IMG/VR virus record: IMGVR_UViG_3300009436_000096 | Location: 1-26,328 of that record | Source of the DNA: a virus | Strand: one strand, 5' to 3' | DNA length: 26,328 nucleotides | In this document: positions 15,102 through 23,870 of the stretch, one piece after another | How positions within the stretch are numbered: the stretch's first letter is position 1 | How the letters are laid out: the number at the start of each line of letters is the position of its first letter | The notes under the pieces: model-generated | What the model was told of the DNA's origin: nothing | Databases searched by the model: none | What the model saw: the letters and a program-made list of their open reading frames with translations, nothing else | Program-made: the position numbers and the translations under genes

Positions 15102-17087
15102 ATGGCTTTTTCCGTAAGTCCTTCCGTCATTGTTCGAGAAGTGGATGCGAGTCAGGCAGTACCAGGCGTTGCGACGGCCCCAGCGGCATTAGCTGGCATA
15201 TTCAAGTGGGGTCCAGTTAACGATCCTATCTTGATTACCTCTGAGAATGAACTAGTTGAACGTTTCGGTTCCCCAACCGACGACAACTATGAAACATTTT
15301 TCACAGCAGCAGACTACCTCTCATATTCAAATGCACTATATGTGACTCGAGCAGATGATAACTCAAACACCGCAACCTCTACGACAGTCGTATTGGATGC
15401 TAATAATAACATTATAGCAGATGATAGTACCTTCGGTGCGTTCTCAGCTAAATACCCTGGCGCATTAGGTAACTCTATTGAAGTTTCTTGGTCTACCGCA
15501 AAGGCGTTTATGTCTGAAATCGAACCAGTAGGTGGAATTGATTCTAACCAAATTGGTGATGAATCAGTATCGCAAACCATTGGATTTAATTCTAATGAAT
15601 TATCATTCGAAGTTGAAGCAACATTGGATGCAAACAACGCCGTAACAGCAACTAACGTTGAACCTGTTTATGTAGGCGATGTTCTTGTAATCGGTAACTC
15701 AAGTGTTGGATACCAAGACATAGTCGTAACATCAGTAGAAAATACAGATGTTGAAGGCACAGTTGGTGTTGGTAATAACGCTGTTACAGTAACAATTGCT
15801 ACAAAAGTAGATATTGGACTTGGTTCAAGATATACATTAGCTGAGACTGATCTAAGTAAGGTATCAATCACTAGAAAGTGGGCACAAAATGCACTATTTG
15901 GTAAAGCACCAAGTGTAGGACATGTTCATATTACAGTCTCTGATAAAGATGGTTTAATCACAGGTACACCTAATACAGTACTTGAAGTATTCGAAAATCT
16001 TTCAACAACAGCAGGTGCTCAAGGCGCTCAAGGTGGAACAAACTATTACGATACAGTAATCGAAAATATGTCTTCTTGGGTCAAAGTTGCTAATACTGCA
16101 GTAGTTACTGCGGCTATTTCCAACGAAGATGACGTCGCTACTGCTAAGGTAACAGCATACGAAAGAATGGCTGCCGGATCTGATGCTTCAACTGAAAGTA
16201 CAGCATCGTTAAGTGGTCTAGCATTTGCATGGGATACATTCAAAAATACAAACGAAATCGACATTAGCTTTATCCTTCAAGGTAAGGGTGATGATCTAGG
16301 TGTTAGAGCTAACTATATTATCTCTAATGTTGCAGATTATCGTAGAGATTGTGTTGCATTCATCTCACCATCTAAAGAAGCAGTCGTTGACGAAGTAAAA
16401 GCAAATGATAAGTTAGTAAATGCTATTGCATATCGTAACAGAATTCAAAATTCATCTTATGCATTCATCGACAGTGGTTATAAATATAGGTATGACAAGT
16501 ACAATGATCAATATCGTTGGACACCATTAAACGGTGACATGGCCGGTCTTTCTTCAAGGGTTGATCCTTGGGAATCTCCAGCTGGTTACAGAAAAGGTAT
16601 TATCAAAAATATCGTTAAATTAGCGTTTAACCCAAGCAAACCACAAAGAGACCAGTTATACAGCTCGGATGTTAATCCGGTTATGTCACAAGCAGGTCGT
16701 GGAATTGTACTATTTGGTGATAAAACAGGTCTTGGAATGGCAAGTGCTTTCGATAGACTGAATGTTCGTAGATTGTTCATCTCAGTTGAAAAAGCGATTG
16801 CTACTGCGGCTGAAAGTTTCTTATTCGAGTTCAATGACGATTTCAGTCAAACTCAATTTAGAAACATAGTTGATCCATTCTTACGTGACATCCAAGGTCG
16901 TCGTGGTATTATTGATTATAGAGTTGTTAGTGATTCTACAGTTAATACACCGGATATCGTAGATGCAAATAAGTTCCGTGCAAGCATATTCATTAAACCA
17001 GCTAGGTCTATTAACGTTATCGAATTAACATTCGTTGCAACTAGAACCGGCGTTGAGTTTGACGAAATTGTTGGTCAGATCGCATAA
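15102..17087 (+). CDS. gp18: Contractile tail sheath protein gp18-like (661 aa)
   Basis: The N-terminus (SPSVIVREVDASQAVPGVAT) and the region (ALAGIFKWGPVNDP..I.SE.ELVERFGSPT) are the signature start of T4-like sheath subunits. The C-terminus (FRASIFIKPARSINVIELTFVATRTGVEFDEI) is the conserved core that forms the sheath mesh. Length is almost the same as T4 gp18 (659). About 140 copies polymerise around the tail tube and contract at injection. It follows the terminase after a 103-base gap and precedes gp19 by 27 bases with its own late-type box. Confidence 0.96.
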   Translation: MAFSVSPSVIVREVDASQAVPGVATAPAALAGIFKWGPVNDPILITSENELVERFGSPTDDNYETFFTAADYLSYSNALYVTRADDNSNTATSTTVVLDANNNIIADDSTFGAFSAKYPGALGNSIEVSWSTAKAFMSEIEPVGGIDSNQIGDESVSQTIGFNSNELSFEVEATLDANNAVTATNVEPVYVGDVLVIGNSSVGYQDIVVTSVENTDVEGTVGVGNNAVTVTIATKVDIGLGSRYTLAETDLSKVSITRKWAQNALFGKAPSVGHVHITVSDKDGLITGTPNTVLEVFENLSTTAGAQGAQGGTNYYDTVIENMSSWVKVANTAVVTAAISNEDDVATAKVTAYERMAAGSDASTESTASLSGLAFAWDTFKNTNEIDISFILQGKGDDLGVRANYIISNVADYRRDCVAFISPSKEAVVDEVKANDKLVNAIAYRNRIQNSSYAFIDSGYKYRYDKYNDQYRWTPLNGDMAGLSSRVDPWESPAGYRKGIIKNIVKLAFNPSKPQRDQLYSSDVNPVMSQAGRGIVLFGDKTGLGMASAFDRLNVRRLFISVEKAIATAAESFLFEFNDDFSQTQFRNIVDPFLRDIQGRRGIIDYRVVSDSTVNTPDIVDANKFRASIFIKPARSINVIELTFVATRTGVEFDEIVGQIA

Positions 17088-17093
17088 TAAATA
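17086..17093 (+). promoter_or_regulatory. Late-promoter-like box AATAAATA
   Basis: A one-mismatch octamer overlapping the gp18 stop codon and 21 bases before the gp19 ATG. The whole gp18-gp19 gap is only 27 bases, so a promoter there may add to read-through from gp18. Confidence 0.5.
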
Positions 17094-17114
17094 TACTTAA
17101 AAGGAGAAGAACAC

Positions 17115-17648
17115 ATGGCATTTAACATTAATCAGTTCAAATCAGAACTTGTTGGTGGCGGTGCACGTCCTACGCTCTTCCAATGTCAGATCACCAACCC
17201 GGTAAACACTGTTGCAGATATCAAAGTACCATTCATGGTACGAGCAGCAGGAATTCCTGAGTCAACAGTAGGGCAGTACACTGTGCCTTACTTTGGACGC
17301 CAGGTTAAATATGCCGGTGATAGAACATTCGCAGACTGGACTGTAACCGTAATCAACGACGAAGACTTTGCTATTCGAAACGCAATGGAAGAGTGGATGA
17401 ATTTCATCAACTCTCACGACAGTAATTCTAGAGGCTTACCTCAGCAGTACAAATCAAACGGTCAAATTACTCAATTTAGTAAAGACGGTTCGATTCTTAG
17501 AACGTACATTTTTGAAGGTATGTTCCCTATTGCAATTGATGGAATTCAGATGGATTGGTCACAAACTGACACGATCGAAGAATTCAACATTCAGTTCCAA
17601 TACGACTTGTGGAGAGTCGAAGGAAACACTGGCGTATCGACGACATAA
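17115..17648 (+). CDS. gp19: Tail tube protein gp19-like (177 aa)
   Basis: T4-like tail tube subunit, identified by the N-terminal FNINQFKSELVGGGARPTLF and the middle (PFMVRAAGIPESTVGQ..VPYFGR..KYAGDRTF.DWTVTVINDEDF.IRNAMEEWM). It forms hexameric rings stacked inside the sheath. It is 177 residues against 163 in T4, and lies between the sheath and portal genes as in T4. Expression should be strong and late: AAGGAG precedes the ATG. Confidence 0.97.
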   Translation: MAFNINQFKSELVGGGARPTLFQCQITNPVNTVADIKVPFMVRAAGIPESTVGQYTVPYFGRQVKYAGDRTFADWTVTVINDEDFAIRNAMEEWMNFINSHDSNSRGLPQQYKSNGQITQFSKDGSILRTYIFEGMFPIAIDGIQMDWSQTDTIEEFNIQFQYDLWRVEGNTGVSTT

Positions 17649-17651
17649 ATA
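17644..17651 (+). promoter_or_regulatory. Late-promoter-like box CATAAATA
   Basis: A one-mismatch octamer overlapping the gp19 stop, 25 bases before the gp20 TTG start. Confidence 0.45.
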
Positions 17652-17676
17652 AACTATATAATGTGAGGAATAAAAA

Positions 17677-19239
17677 TTGAAATTATTCGGATTTGAAATT
17701 AATCGCGACACAGGCGAGGATACTACACCACCAGTAGTATCCTTTGCCGAGCCGCAAAATGACGACGGTGCGATTACCGTCGGTAACGCTGTGGGCGGAT
17801 TCTACAGTACTATTCTAGATTTAGAAGGTACTGCAAAAACTGAATCAGAGTTAGTTACCAAATATCGTGGTTTAGCAATGAACCCAGAAATTACTCAGGC
17901 GGTTGATGAAATCGTTAATGAAGCAATTTCAGTAGATCTGGAAGATAAAGTAGTCGATATTATTATGGACGACTCAGACTTACCAGACAAAGTTAAAGAA
18001 AAAGTATCAGAAACCTTTCAAGAAGTTCTTACTTTATTAGACTTTACTAATAAAGGTTACGATACATTTTCAAAGTTTTACGTAGATGGTCGAGTTAACT
18101 ATCACGTTATTATCGATCCAGAGAATGTTAAAGATGGTATACGGGAATTACGTTATGTAGATCCTCGTAAACTTAAACTTATTCGTGAAATGGATAAGAA
18201 AGGTACTGACAAACATTCAGGCGTACCTGTTAAGAAAGTTAAAGCTGAGTACTATATGTATTCAGAAAACGGTTTTGGTAGTGAAAAGGGATCTGGAACA
18301 TCAGGCTCACAGGGCTATAAGATTGCAAAAGATTCAGTAGCACGTATTACGTCTGGGCAAATGAGTGAGAATAATGCACTTGTTCTTAGCCATTTGCACG
18401 CAGCTATTAAGCCAATTAACCAGTTAAGGATGTTGGAAGATGCGACAATCATTTATACAATTACACGAGCTCCTGAAAGAAGAGTGTTTTACATTGACGT
18501 TGGTAACTTACCTAAATCGAAAGCTGAACAGTATATAAGAGATATGATGGTTCGTCATAAGAACAAGCTTCAGTACAATTCACAATCCGGTGAAATTACA
18601 GATGCTCGTAAAATGATGACTATGACTGAAGACTTTTGGTTCCCTCGTAGAGGTGGTGAACGTACAACAGAAGTTGACACTATGCCTGGTGGTAATGCTG
18701 CTGGACTTACTAGTGATGAAACACTTCAGTTCTTTCAACGCAAATTATACAAATCACTTAAGGTTCCTATTTCACGTTTAGAACCTGAATCAATGTACTC
18801 ATTTGGTCGTGTTTCAGAAATTACTCGTGACGAACTTAAGTTTAGCAAATTCATTCAACGTTTAAGAAATAGATTTTCTGGATTGTTTACACAGATCTTA
18901 GAAAAGCAATTAATTCTTAAGGGTATTATGACACCAGAAGAATTTGCAGAAATAAAGAATACATTACGTTATGACTTTATCCAAGATAACTATTTCTCTG
19001 AATTAAAAGAAGCAGAGATTGCTCGTGAAAGGCTAACAACTTTAAGAGAAGTTGATGAACATATTGGTACTTATTATTCTAAAGAGTGGGTTCGTAAAAA
19101 CGTTCTTAGAATGAATGATGATGATATCAAAGATATGGATAAGCAGATAGCAAAAGAAGCTGCAGCTGGTGAGACAGACGATGAGCCAGATGATGAAGAT
19201 CAAGGCCAAGAACAGCAATCGAGATCTGTAAATGGATAA
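17677..19239 (+). CDS. gp20: Portal vertex protein gp20-like, TTG start (520 aa)
   Basis: The start is TTG at 17677 (MKLFGFEINRD), seven bases after a GAGGA ribosome site (17665-17669). The N-terminal match to marine T4-like portals (MKLFGFEI, then QNDDGA..VG) excludes a later ATG. Conserved blocks include RGLAMNPEITQAVDEIVNEAI, LRYVDPRKLKLIRE, ITRAPERRVFYIDVGNLPK and LEPESMYSFGRVSEITRDE. The product is the dodecameric portal through which DNA is packaged and on which the prohead assembles. T4 gp20 is 524 residues. The C-terminus is low-complexity acidic/Gln. A TTG start may hold portal synthesis low against capsid protein, which is inference. Confidence 0.97.
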   Translation: MKLFGFEINRDTGEDTTPPVVSFAEPQNDDGAITVGNAVGGFYSTILDLEGTAKTESELVTKYRGLAMNPEITQAVDEIVNEAISVDLEDKVVDIIMDDSDLPDKVKEKVSETFQEVLTLLDFTNKGYDTFSKFYVDGRVNYHVIIDPENVKDGIRELRYVDPRKLKLIREMDKKGTDKHSGVPVKKVKAEYYMYSENGFGSEKGSGTSGSQGYKIAKDSVARITSGQMSENNALVLSHLHAAIKPINQLRMLEDATIIYTITRAPERRVFYIDVGNLPKSKAEQYIRDMMVRHKNKLQYNSQSGEITDARKMMTMTEDFWFPRRGGERTTEVDTMPGGNAAGLTSDETLQFFQRKLYKSLKVPISRLEPESMYSFGRVSEITRDELKFSKFIQRLRNRFSGLFTQILEKQLILKGIMTPEEFAEIKNTLRYDFIQDNYFSELKEAEIARERLTTLREVDEHIGTYYSKEWVRKNVLRMNDDDIKDMDKQIAKEAAAGETDDEPDDEDQGQEQQSRSVNG

Positions 19240-19242
19240 ATA
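19235..19242 (+). promoter_or_regulatory. Late-promoter-like box GATAAATA
   Basis: A one-mismatch octamer overlapping the gp20 stop, 33 bases before the ATG at 19276. Confidence 0.45.
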
Positions 19243-19275
19243 TAATCAAATTAAACTAAATTTAGGAGATTTCAA

Positions 19276-20631
19276 ATGAAGTCGTTTTCAAGATTTATCT
19301 TTGAAGTTGCACAACCTTCAGAGCGTGGCGCTAGCGAAGAGCAGGCGTTTAAAGACCAACACACTTATGAAGTAATACCTCACCCTGTTGCTTTAGATCA
19401 TCAACACACTGGCGAAATTGCAAAGCCAGAATTAGCTGCTGACAACGCTGCTCGAAGAGCAGACCAAAAAGGTGACGTTGCTTATGATCAAGCATACAAA
19501 AGAGGTAATAGCGAAGTTTTCTCTGCTATGGAAGCTGTTCAAACTAAGTTAGATGATGCATTAAGCGATAAGCAAAAGAAAATAGATCATAACAATAATG
19601 GCAAAATTGATGGCCATGATTTAGCACAATTACGCAAAGGTAAGAAAAAAGATCTTGACGAATTATCTCCAGCAAAGCTTGGATCATATATCAACAAAGC
19701 TCATGATGACTCTAGCGATTTCCAAAATAGTGCTAAGCGCAAAAAGGGTATTGCTACAGCGACTAATAAACTAGTTAAAAAAGCCGGTGGTAAACCAGAA
19801 GGTAGTATGTTTGATGAATCAGTAGATGAAGGCATGATGGATAACATCAAGAAAAAAGCTAATGATATTAGACGTAAAGTTGTAGGTCCAAACCAAGCAG
19901 AAAAAGATGCTGCTAAAAAGGCTAGACAACATGCTAGTACAATGAAGAACATTGGTAGAGCTATGAGTGCCGTTGCTAAAAAAGATAAAGCTGCAGAAGT
20001 AGCTAGACTTAAGCAAGGCCTAAAAAATGTTGAAAATCAAAGAAAAGAATCTGTAGAGCTTGATGCATTAGAAGAAGATATGAATAAGGTTCATACTGTT
20101 GATATCGATCATACTGGCGGCCATGATGCAGCTGCTAAAAAGCACAACATTACTTTAAAGAAATCTAAAGATACTGCTGATTCACACTCTGCTACTGGTA
20201 AGAAAAAAGATCTTCAAAAGTATTTAGCACATCATTATGATTCAGCTGAAGATGCAAAAGATATTCACCCTGAAGTACATGAAACAACAATGTCAGCTAT
20301 GAAAAGACCAGTAAGACAAACAGGTCCAGATGGCAAAACAAGAACCGTTATGAAATCAGTTAAGGTACAACATACTGATGATCATGGTCAAGATAAAATT
20401 AGAACTAACGAATCTATTATTGCTGAATTACAAGAAAATATGAAGTTCAAGCCAGGCAATTTAAGACTCCAAAACGGTAAATCCGTTAACGTTTCTAAGC
20501 AAGATTCACAATTATTAAACCAAATGTTTAAAGATCTGAATCCTGTAAATCGTAGAAAACTCGGAGCAGTAGCTATTAAAGATCCAGCTGGTTTCGAAGA
20601 AATCGTCGGATTTGCAAGAGAAGCTTTATAA
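19276..20631 (+). CDS. Probable prohead/head-associated protein with EF-hand-like loop (451 aa)
   Basis: Not homologous to a T4 protein I can name. It is Lys-, Asp- and Ala-rich and mostly helical, and it starts MKSFSRFIFE, an opening often seen in structural proteins of marine T4-like phages. Residues 102-115 (KIDHNNNGKIDGHD) form a calcium-loop pattern D-x-N-x-N-G-x-I-D-x-x-D. It is followed by a basic KKGKK-type stretch and LDELSPAKLGSYINKA. A second segment (residues about 270-330) is His- and Lys-rich. The place between portal and protease, where T4 has the core genes 67 and 68, suggests a core or internal head protein, possibly cleaved by gp21. This is inference. It probably has its own late promoter. 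Confidence 0.7.
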   Translation: MKSFSRFIFEVAQPSERGASEEQAFKDQHTYEVIPHPVALDHQHTGEIAKPELAADNAARRADQKGDVAYDQAYKRGNSEVFSAMEAVQTKLDDALSDKQKKIDHNNNGKIDGHDLAQLRKGKKKDLDELSPAKLGSYINKAHDDSSDFQNSAKRKKGIATATNKLVKKAGGKPEGSMFDESVDEGMMDNIKKKANDIRRKVVGPNQAEKDAAKKARQHASTMKNIGRAMSAVAKKDKAAEVARLKQGLKNVENQRKESVELDALEEDMNKVHTVDIDHTGGHDAAAKKHNITLKKSKDTADSHSATGKKKDLQKYLAHHYDSAEDAKDIHPEVHETTMSAMKRPVRQTGPDGKTRTVMKSVKVQHTDDHGQDKIRTNESIIAELQENMKFKPGNLRLQNGKSVNVSKQDSQLLNQMFKDLNPVNRRKLGAVAIKDPAGFEEIVGFAREAL

Positions 20632-20638
20632 AAAGAAT

Positions 20639-20646
20639 TATAAATA
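20639..20646 (+). promoter_or_regulatory. Late-promoter-like box TATAAATA
   Basis: An exact octamer 25 bases before the gp21 ATG. Confidence 0.55.
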
Positions 20647-20671
20647 TAATAGAATAATATAGAGGCACAAC

Positions 20672-21364
20672 ATGAAACTTATTACTGAAGTCACAGAAGA
20701 ATGTAATGTAATTACCGATCTTAATGAAGAGACTGGTGAAAAGTCTCACTTCATTGAAGGTATCTTCATGCAAGGTGACTTAAAGAATCGTAATGGCCGA
20801 ATATATCCGTCAGCGATTTTAGAAAAAGAAATGAATCGCTATAACAAAGATTTTATCGTTACAAAAAGAGCACTCGGCGAATTAGGACATCCTGATGGAC
20901 CAACAATCAATGGAGATAGGGTTTCGCATCTTATCACAGAGATGAAAAAAGATGGCTCTAATTTTATCGGTAGAGCAAAGATTCTTGGTACTCCGATGGG
21001 TAACATCGTTAAGACTTTAATGGACGAAGGTGTCCTTATTGGTGTATCTACAAGAGGACTTGGTTCCGTCAAGCAAGGCAAAGACGGAATCATGGAAGTA
21101 CAAAACGATTTCCATTTAGCTACTGTTGACATTGTCACAGATCCAAGTGGCCCGAATTGTTTCGTAAATGGTATCATGGAGAATGCAGAGTATTATTATG
21201 ATATCGCTTCAGGCAATTGGCTTCCTCAGGATGTGTCTATTGAAGAAGTTATCGAAGAAATTCAACAGACAGTAGAGAAAGAAGTTAGACGGGTCGTCCG
21301 TCGAGTTGATGAAAGTACAGCCGCCGAGTTATTCGAGCGATTTGTATCTAGTTTACGAAAATAA
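20672..21364 (+). CDS. gp21: Prohead core protease gp21-like (230 aa)
   Basis: The prohead maturation protease. Catalytic candidates are H73 (LGHPDGP, 71-77) and S126 (GVSTRGLG, 124-131), with an Asp in VDIVTDPSGPNC (152-163). The pattern GIFMQGDLKNRNGRIYP (30-46) is typical of the T4-like/herpes-type serine protease group. It is 230 residues against 212 in T4. It cleaves the scaffold, capsid and core proteins at (L/I)-x-E sites before DNA packaging. It precedes the scaffold and capsid genes as in T4. Confidence 0.95.
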   Translation: MKLITEVTEECNVITDLNEETGEKSHFIEGIFMQGDLKNRNGRIYPSAILEKEMNRYNKDFIVTKRALGELGHPDGPTINGDRVSHLITEMKKDGSNFIGRAKILGTPMGNIVKTLMDEGVLIGVSTRGLGSVKQGKDGIMEVQNDFHLATVDIVTDPSGPNCFVNGIMENAEYYYDIASGNWLPQDVSIEEVIEEIQQTVEKEVRRVVRRVDESTAAELFERFVSSLRK

Positions 21365-21370
21365 CTTTTT

Positions 21371-21378
21371 AATAAATA
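21371..21378 (+). promoter_or_regulatory. Late-promoter-like box AATAAATA
   Basis: A one-mismatch octamer 40 bases before the gp22 ATG; the same distance holds for the exact box before gp23. Confidence 0.5.
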
Positions 21379-21418
21379 GTAAACATATAGAATAACCATT
21401 TTAAAAGGAGTAGAACAT

Positions 21419-22411
21419 ATGTCAAATGAGTTAGACGAAAAGTTCGTCGAAAAATCCGGTGGTGCATCTGTTCCTGCAGCTGAAACTGCAGAACCAGTAT
21501 CTCCAGAGGGCGGCGAAATTAAAAAGAAAAAGGCAGATGTCAAAAAGAAAGTCGATCCTTCGGCTGATAAAGTTGACAAAGTAACTCCAGGCCAAGCTGC
21601 TGTTAAGGAAGAAGCTGAAGAAGCGGAATCTGAAGTAGTGGTTGAAGAAGTAGTTGAAATTGAGGAATCAATTCAGGCTATGTTCGAAGGCATGGACTTA
21701 TCTGAAGAATTCACAACTAAAGTAACATTAGTATTTGAGGCGGCTGTTAATGAAGCAGCTACTGCAAAGGCTGAAGTTGTTATTGCAGAAAAAACTGAAT
21801 CTCTAGAAGTAGAGATGAAAGAATCAGTTGATTCAGCAGTAGAAAAAATCGTGGAAAATCTTGATTCTTATCTCGAATACGTAGTAGAAGAGTGGATGAA
21901 AGAAAACGAACTTGCTATTGAAACCGGCGTTAAGGTAGAAATGGCAGAATCATTAATGACTGGCCTGAAAGGTCTTTTCGAAGAGCACAACATTGAAATC
22001 GATGACGAAACTATCGACGTAGTTGCTGGACTTGAAGAAGAAATCGAACAAGTTAAGGCTGCTGCTAATGATGCTATCAATGAGAATATTGCGCTTTCAA
22101 GCGAAATTGCATCACTCAACGCTAGTAGAGTATTTGATGAATTAACTGAAGACTTGACTATCACCCAGCGTGAGAGATTAAAAGTTCTTTCTGAGAAGCT
22201 CGACGTAGAAGATATTGCGGTATACCAAACAGACCTTACAACGCTTAAAGAGTCTTTCTTCACGAAGAAAACTGTTATAGCTGAAGAAGTTCAGGAAGAG
22301 CAAGAAATCATTACTGAAGAAACACAAGTGAAGAGAGAAGTCTCAGATCATTCTTCAATTAATGCTCTCGTTGAGTCTCTAAACGCAAGACAAAAATTAA
22401 CCCAAAACTAA
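21419..22411 (+). CDS. gp22: Prohead scaffold protein gp22-like (330 aa)
   Basis: Very Glu-, Val- and Ala-rich, nearly all helical with long coiled-coil stretches, placed between the protease and major capsid genes. This is the normal composition and place of the T4-like scaffold. It fills the prohead and is cut to peptides by gp21. It is longer than T4 gp22 (269). The N-terminal 60 residues are low-complexity (Lys- and Pro-containing). A block near residues 185-285 (EEHNIEIDDETIDVVAGLEE, then TITQRERLKVLSEKLD) is like the conserved C-terminal part of marine T4-like scaffolds. Assigned by synteny and composition. Confidence 0.9.
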   Translation: MSNELDEKFVEKSGGASVPAAETAEPVSPEGGEIKKKKADVKKKVDPSADKVDKVTPGQAAVKEEAEEAESEVVVEEVVEIEESIQAMFEGMDLSEEFTTKVTLVFEAAVNEAATAKAEVVIAEKTESLEVEMKESVDSAVEKIVENLDSYLEYVVEEWMKENELAIETGVKVEMAESLMTGLKGLFEEHNIEIDDETIDVVAGLEEEIEQVKAAANDAINENIALSSEIASLNASRVFDELTEDLTITQRERLKVLSEKLDVEDIAVYQTDLTTLKESFFTKKTVIAEEVQEEQEIITEETQVKREVSDHSSINALVESLNARQKLTQN

Positions 22412-22417
22412 TAATAT

Positions 22418-22425
22418 TATAAATA
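22418..22425 (+). promoter_or_regulatory. Late-promoter-like box TATAAATA
   Basis: An exact octamer 40 bases before the gp23 ATG. It would drive the most abundant structural protein. Confidence 0.6.
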
Positions 22426-22465
22426 GATCCAGATAGAACTTATTTAAACAAGGAGATAGACAATT

Positions 22466-23809
22466 ATGGCACAGTCAAACTATCAGGCACTTGTAGAAAA
22501 GTGGGGCCCAATTCTTGAGCACGACTCTTTCTCACCGATTGCCGATCAACACAAGAAAAGCGTAACAGCTACTATTCTTGAAAACACAGAAAAGGCTTTA
22601 GTAGAATCCGGGGATATCTCCGCTTCTATGACTGGCTTACTAAGTGAAACTACAGTAACAGGCGATGGCGGCTTCGGCTCAGCTTCTACTGCTGCTGGTC
22701 CAACAGCTGGTTACGATCCAGTATTAATCTCACTAGTACGTCGTGCTATGCCTAACTTAATGGCATACGACATCGCTGGTGTTCAGCCGATGACAGGACC
22801 AACCGGTCTTATCTTCGCAATGCGTTCAACTTACACTAACCAAGCGGGTGCAGAAGCATTCTACGGCGAAGCTGATTCAGACTTCTCTGGTGCAGGTACT
22901 CACGCTAACACACTTCCAAATGCTGCCGCTACTTCAGGTACTGGTATGACTACTGATGCTGCTGAAGCATTAGGTGCTGGTCTTGCAGTTGGTGGAACAG
23001 GTTCTGCTGGTGACCCAGTTGCTCCAGCTACTGGTTTCGCAGAAATGGCCTTCTCAATCGAGAAAGTAACTGTTGCTGCTAAGTCAAGAGCTCTTAAAGC
23101 TGAATACACTACAGAGCTAGCTCAGGATCTTAAAGCCGTACACGGTCTAGATGCTGAAACAGAACTAGCGAACATTCTACAGTCTGAAATCTTAGTTGAA
23201 ATCAACCGTGAATTAGTTCGTACAATCTACACTAACGCTAAACCAGGCGCTGTAGCTACTGCTGCTTCAGGTACATTCGACTTAGACGTTGATGCAAATG
23301 GTCGTTGGTCAGTAGAGAAGTTCAAAGGTCTTATGTTCCAAATCGAGCAAGAAGCTAACGCTATTGCTAAAGACACAAGACGTGGAAAAGGTAACATCGT
23401 TATCTGTTCTTCAGACGTAGCTTCTGCATTGCAAATGGCTGGTGTACTAGATTACACACCTGCTTTAAACAGCAATTCTCTAACAGTAGATGATACTGGT
23501 AATACTTTCGCTGGTGTACTTAACGGTCGCTATAAAGTATATATCGATCCATATGCTGTAGGTAACTACTTAGTAGTAGGATATAAAGGTTCTTCATCGT
23601 TCGATGCAGGCTTATTCTATTGCCCATATGTACCGTTACAAATGGTACGTGCAGTTGGCGAGAACAGCTTCCAGCCAAAAATCGGATTCAAAACCCGTTA
23701 TGGTATGGTATCTAACCCGTTCGCTAAAGGTAGCGCGCAAGGTTCTGGTGCTCTTGAAGCTAACCAAAACGTATACTACCGTAGAGTTGCTATCACTAAC
23801 TTATTCTAA
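22466..23809 (+). CDS. gp23: Major capsid protein gp23-like (447 aa)
   Basis: HK97-fold T4-like capsid protein. Diagnostic pieces are the N-terminal NYQALVEKWGPILEHD, FSPIADQHKKSVTATILENTEK, LVRRAMPNLMAYDIAGVQPM and TGPTGLIFAMRSTY. The C-terminal part includes FFAKGSAQ-type residues and YYRRVAITNLF. About 61 N-terminal residues form the propeptide; L59-S60-E61 fits the gp21 (L/I)-x-E cleavage rule, giving a mature start at TTVTGDGG. Length is 447 against 521 in T4, typical of marine relatives. A Gly/Ala/Thr-rich stretch (about residues 145-190) is a likely surface loop. It is the last + strand gene before the terminator. Confidence 0.97.
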   Translation: MAQSNYQALVEKWGPILEHDSFSPIADQHKKSVTATILENTEKALVESGDISASMTGLLSETTVTGDGGFGSASTAAGPTAGYDPVLISLVRRAMPNLMAYDIAGVQPMTGPTGLIFAMRSTYTNQAGAEAFYGEADSDFSGAGTHANTLPNAAATSGTGMTTDAAEALGAGLAVGGTGSAGDPVAPATGFAEMAFSIEKVTVAAKSRALKAEYTTELAQDLKAVHGLDAETELANILQSEILVEINRELVRTIYTNAKPGAVATAASGTFDLDVDANGRWSVEKFKGLMFQIEQEANAIAKDTRRGKGNIVICSSDVASALQMAGVLDYTPALNSNSLTVDDTGNTFAGVLNGRYKVYIDPYAVGNYLVVGYKGSSSFDAGLFYCPYVPLQMVRAVGENSFQPKIGFKTRYGMVSNPFAKGSAQGSGALEANQNVYYRRVAITNLF

Positions 23810-23833
23810 GTTAAAGCAAAACTATAATAAGAA

Positions 23834-23850
23834 GGGTGGGTCAACCACCC
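23834..23850 (+). terminator. GC-rich hairpin after gp23
   Basis: GGGTGG at 23834-23839 pairs with CCACCC at 23845-23850 around a five-base loop. No U-run follows, so alone it is more likely a transcript-end stabiliser or a first hairpin of a tandem pair. Confidence 0.5.
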
Positions 23851-23870
23851 CAATTATTCAAGATAAGATT

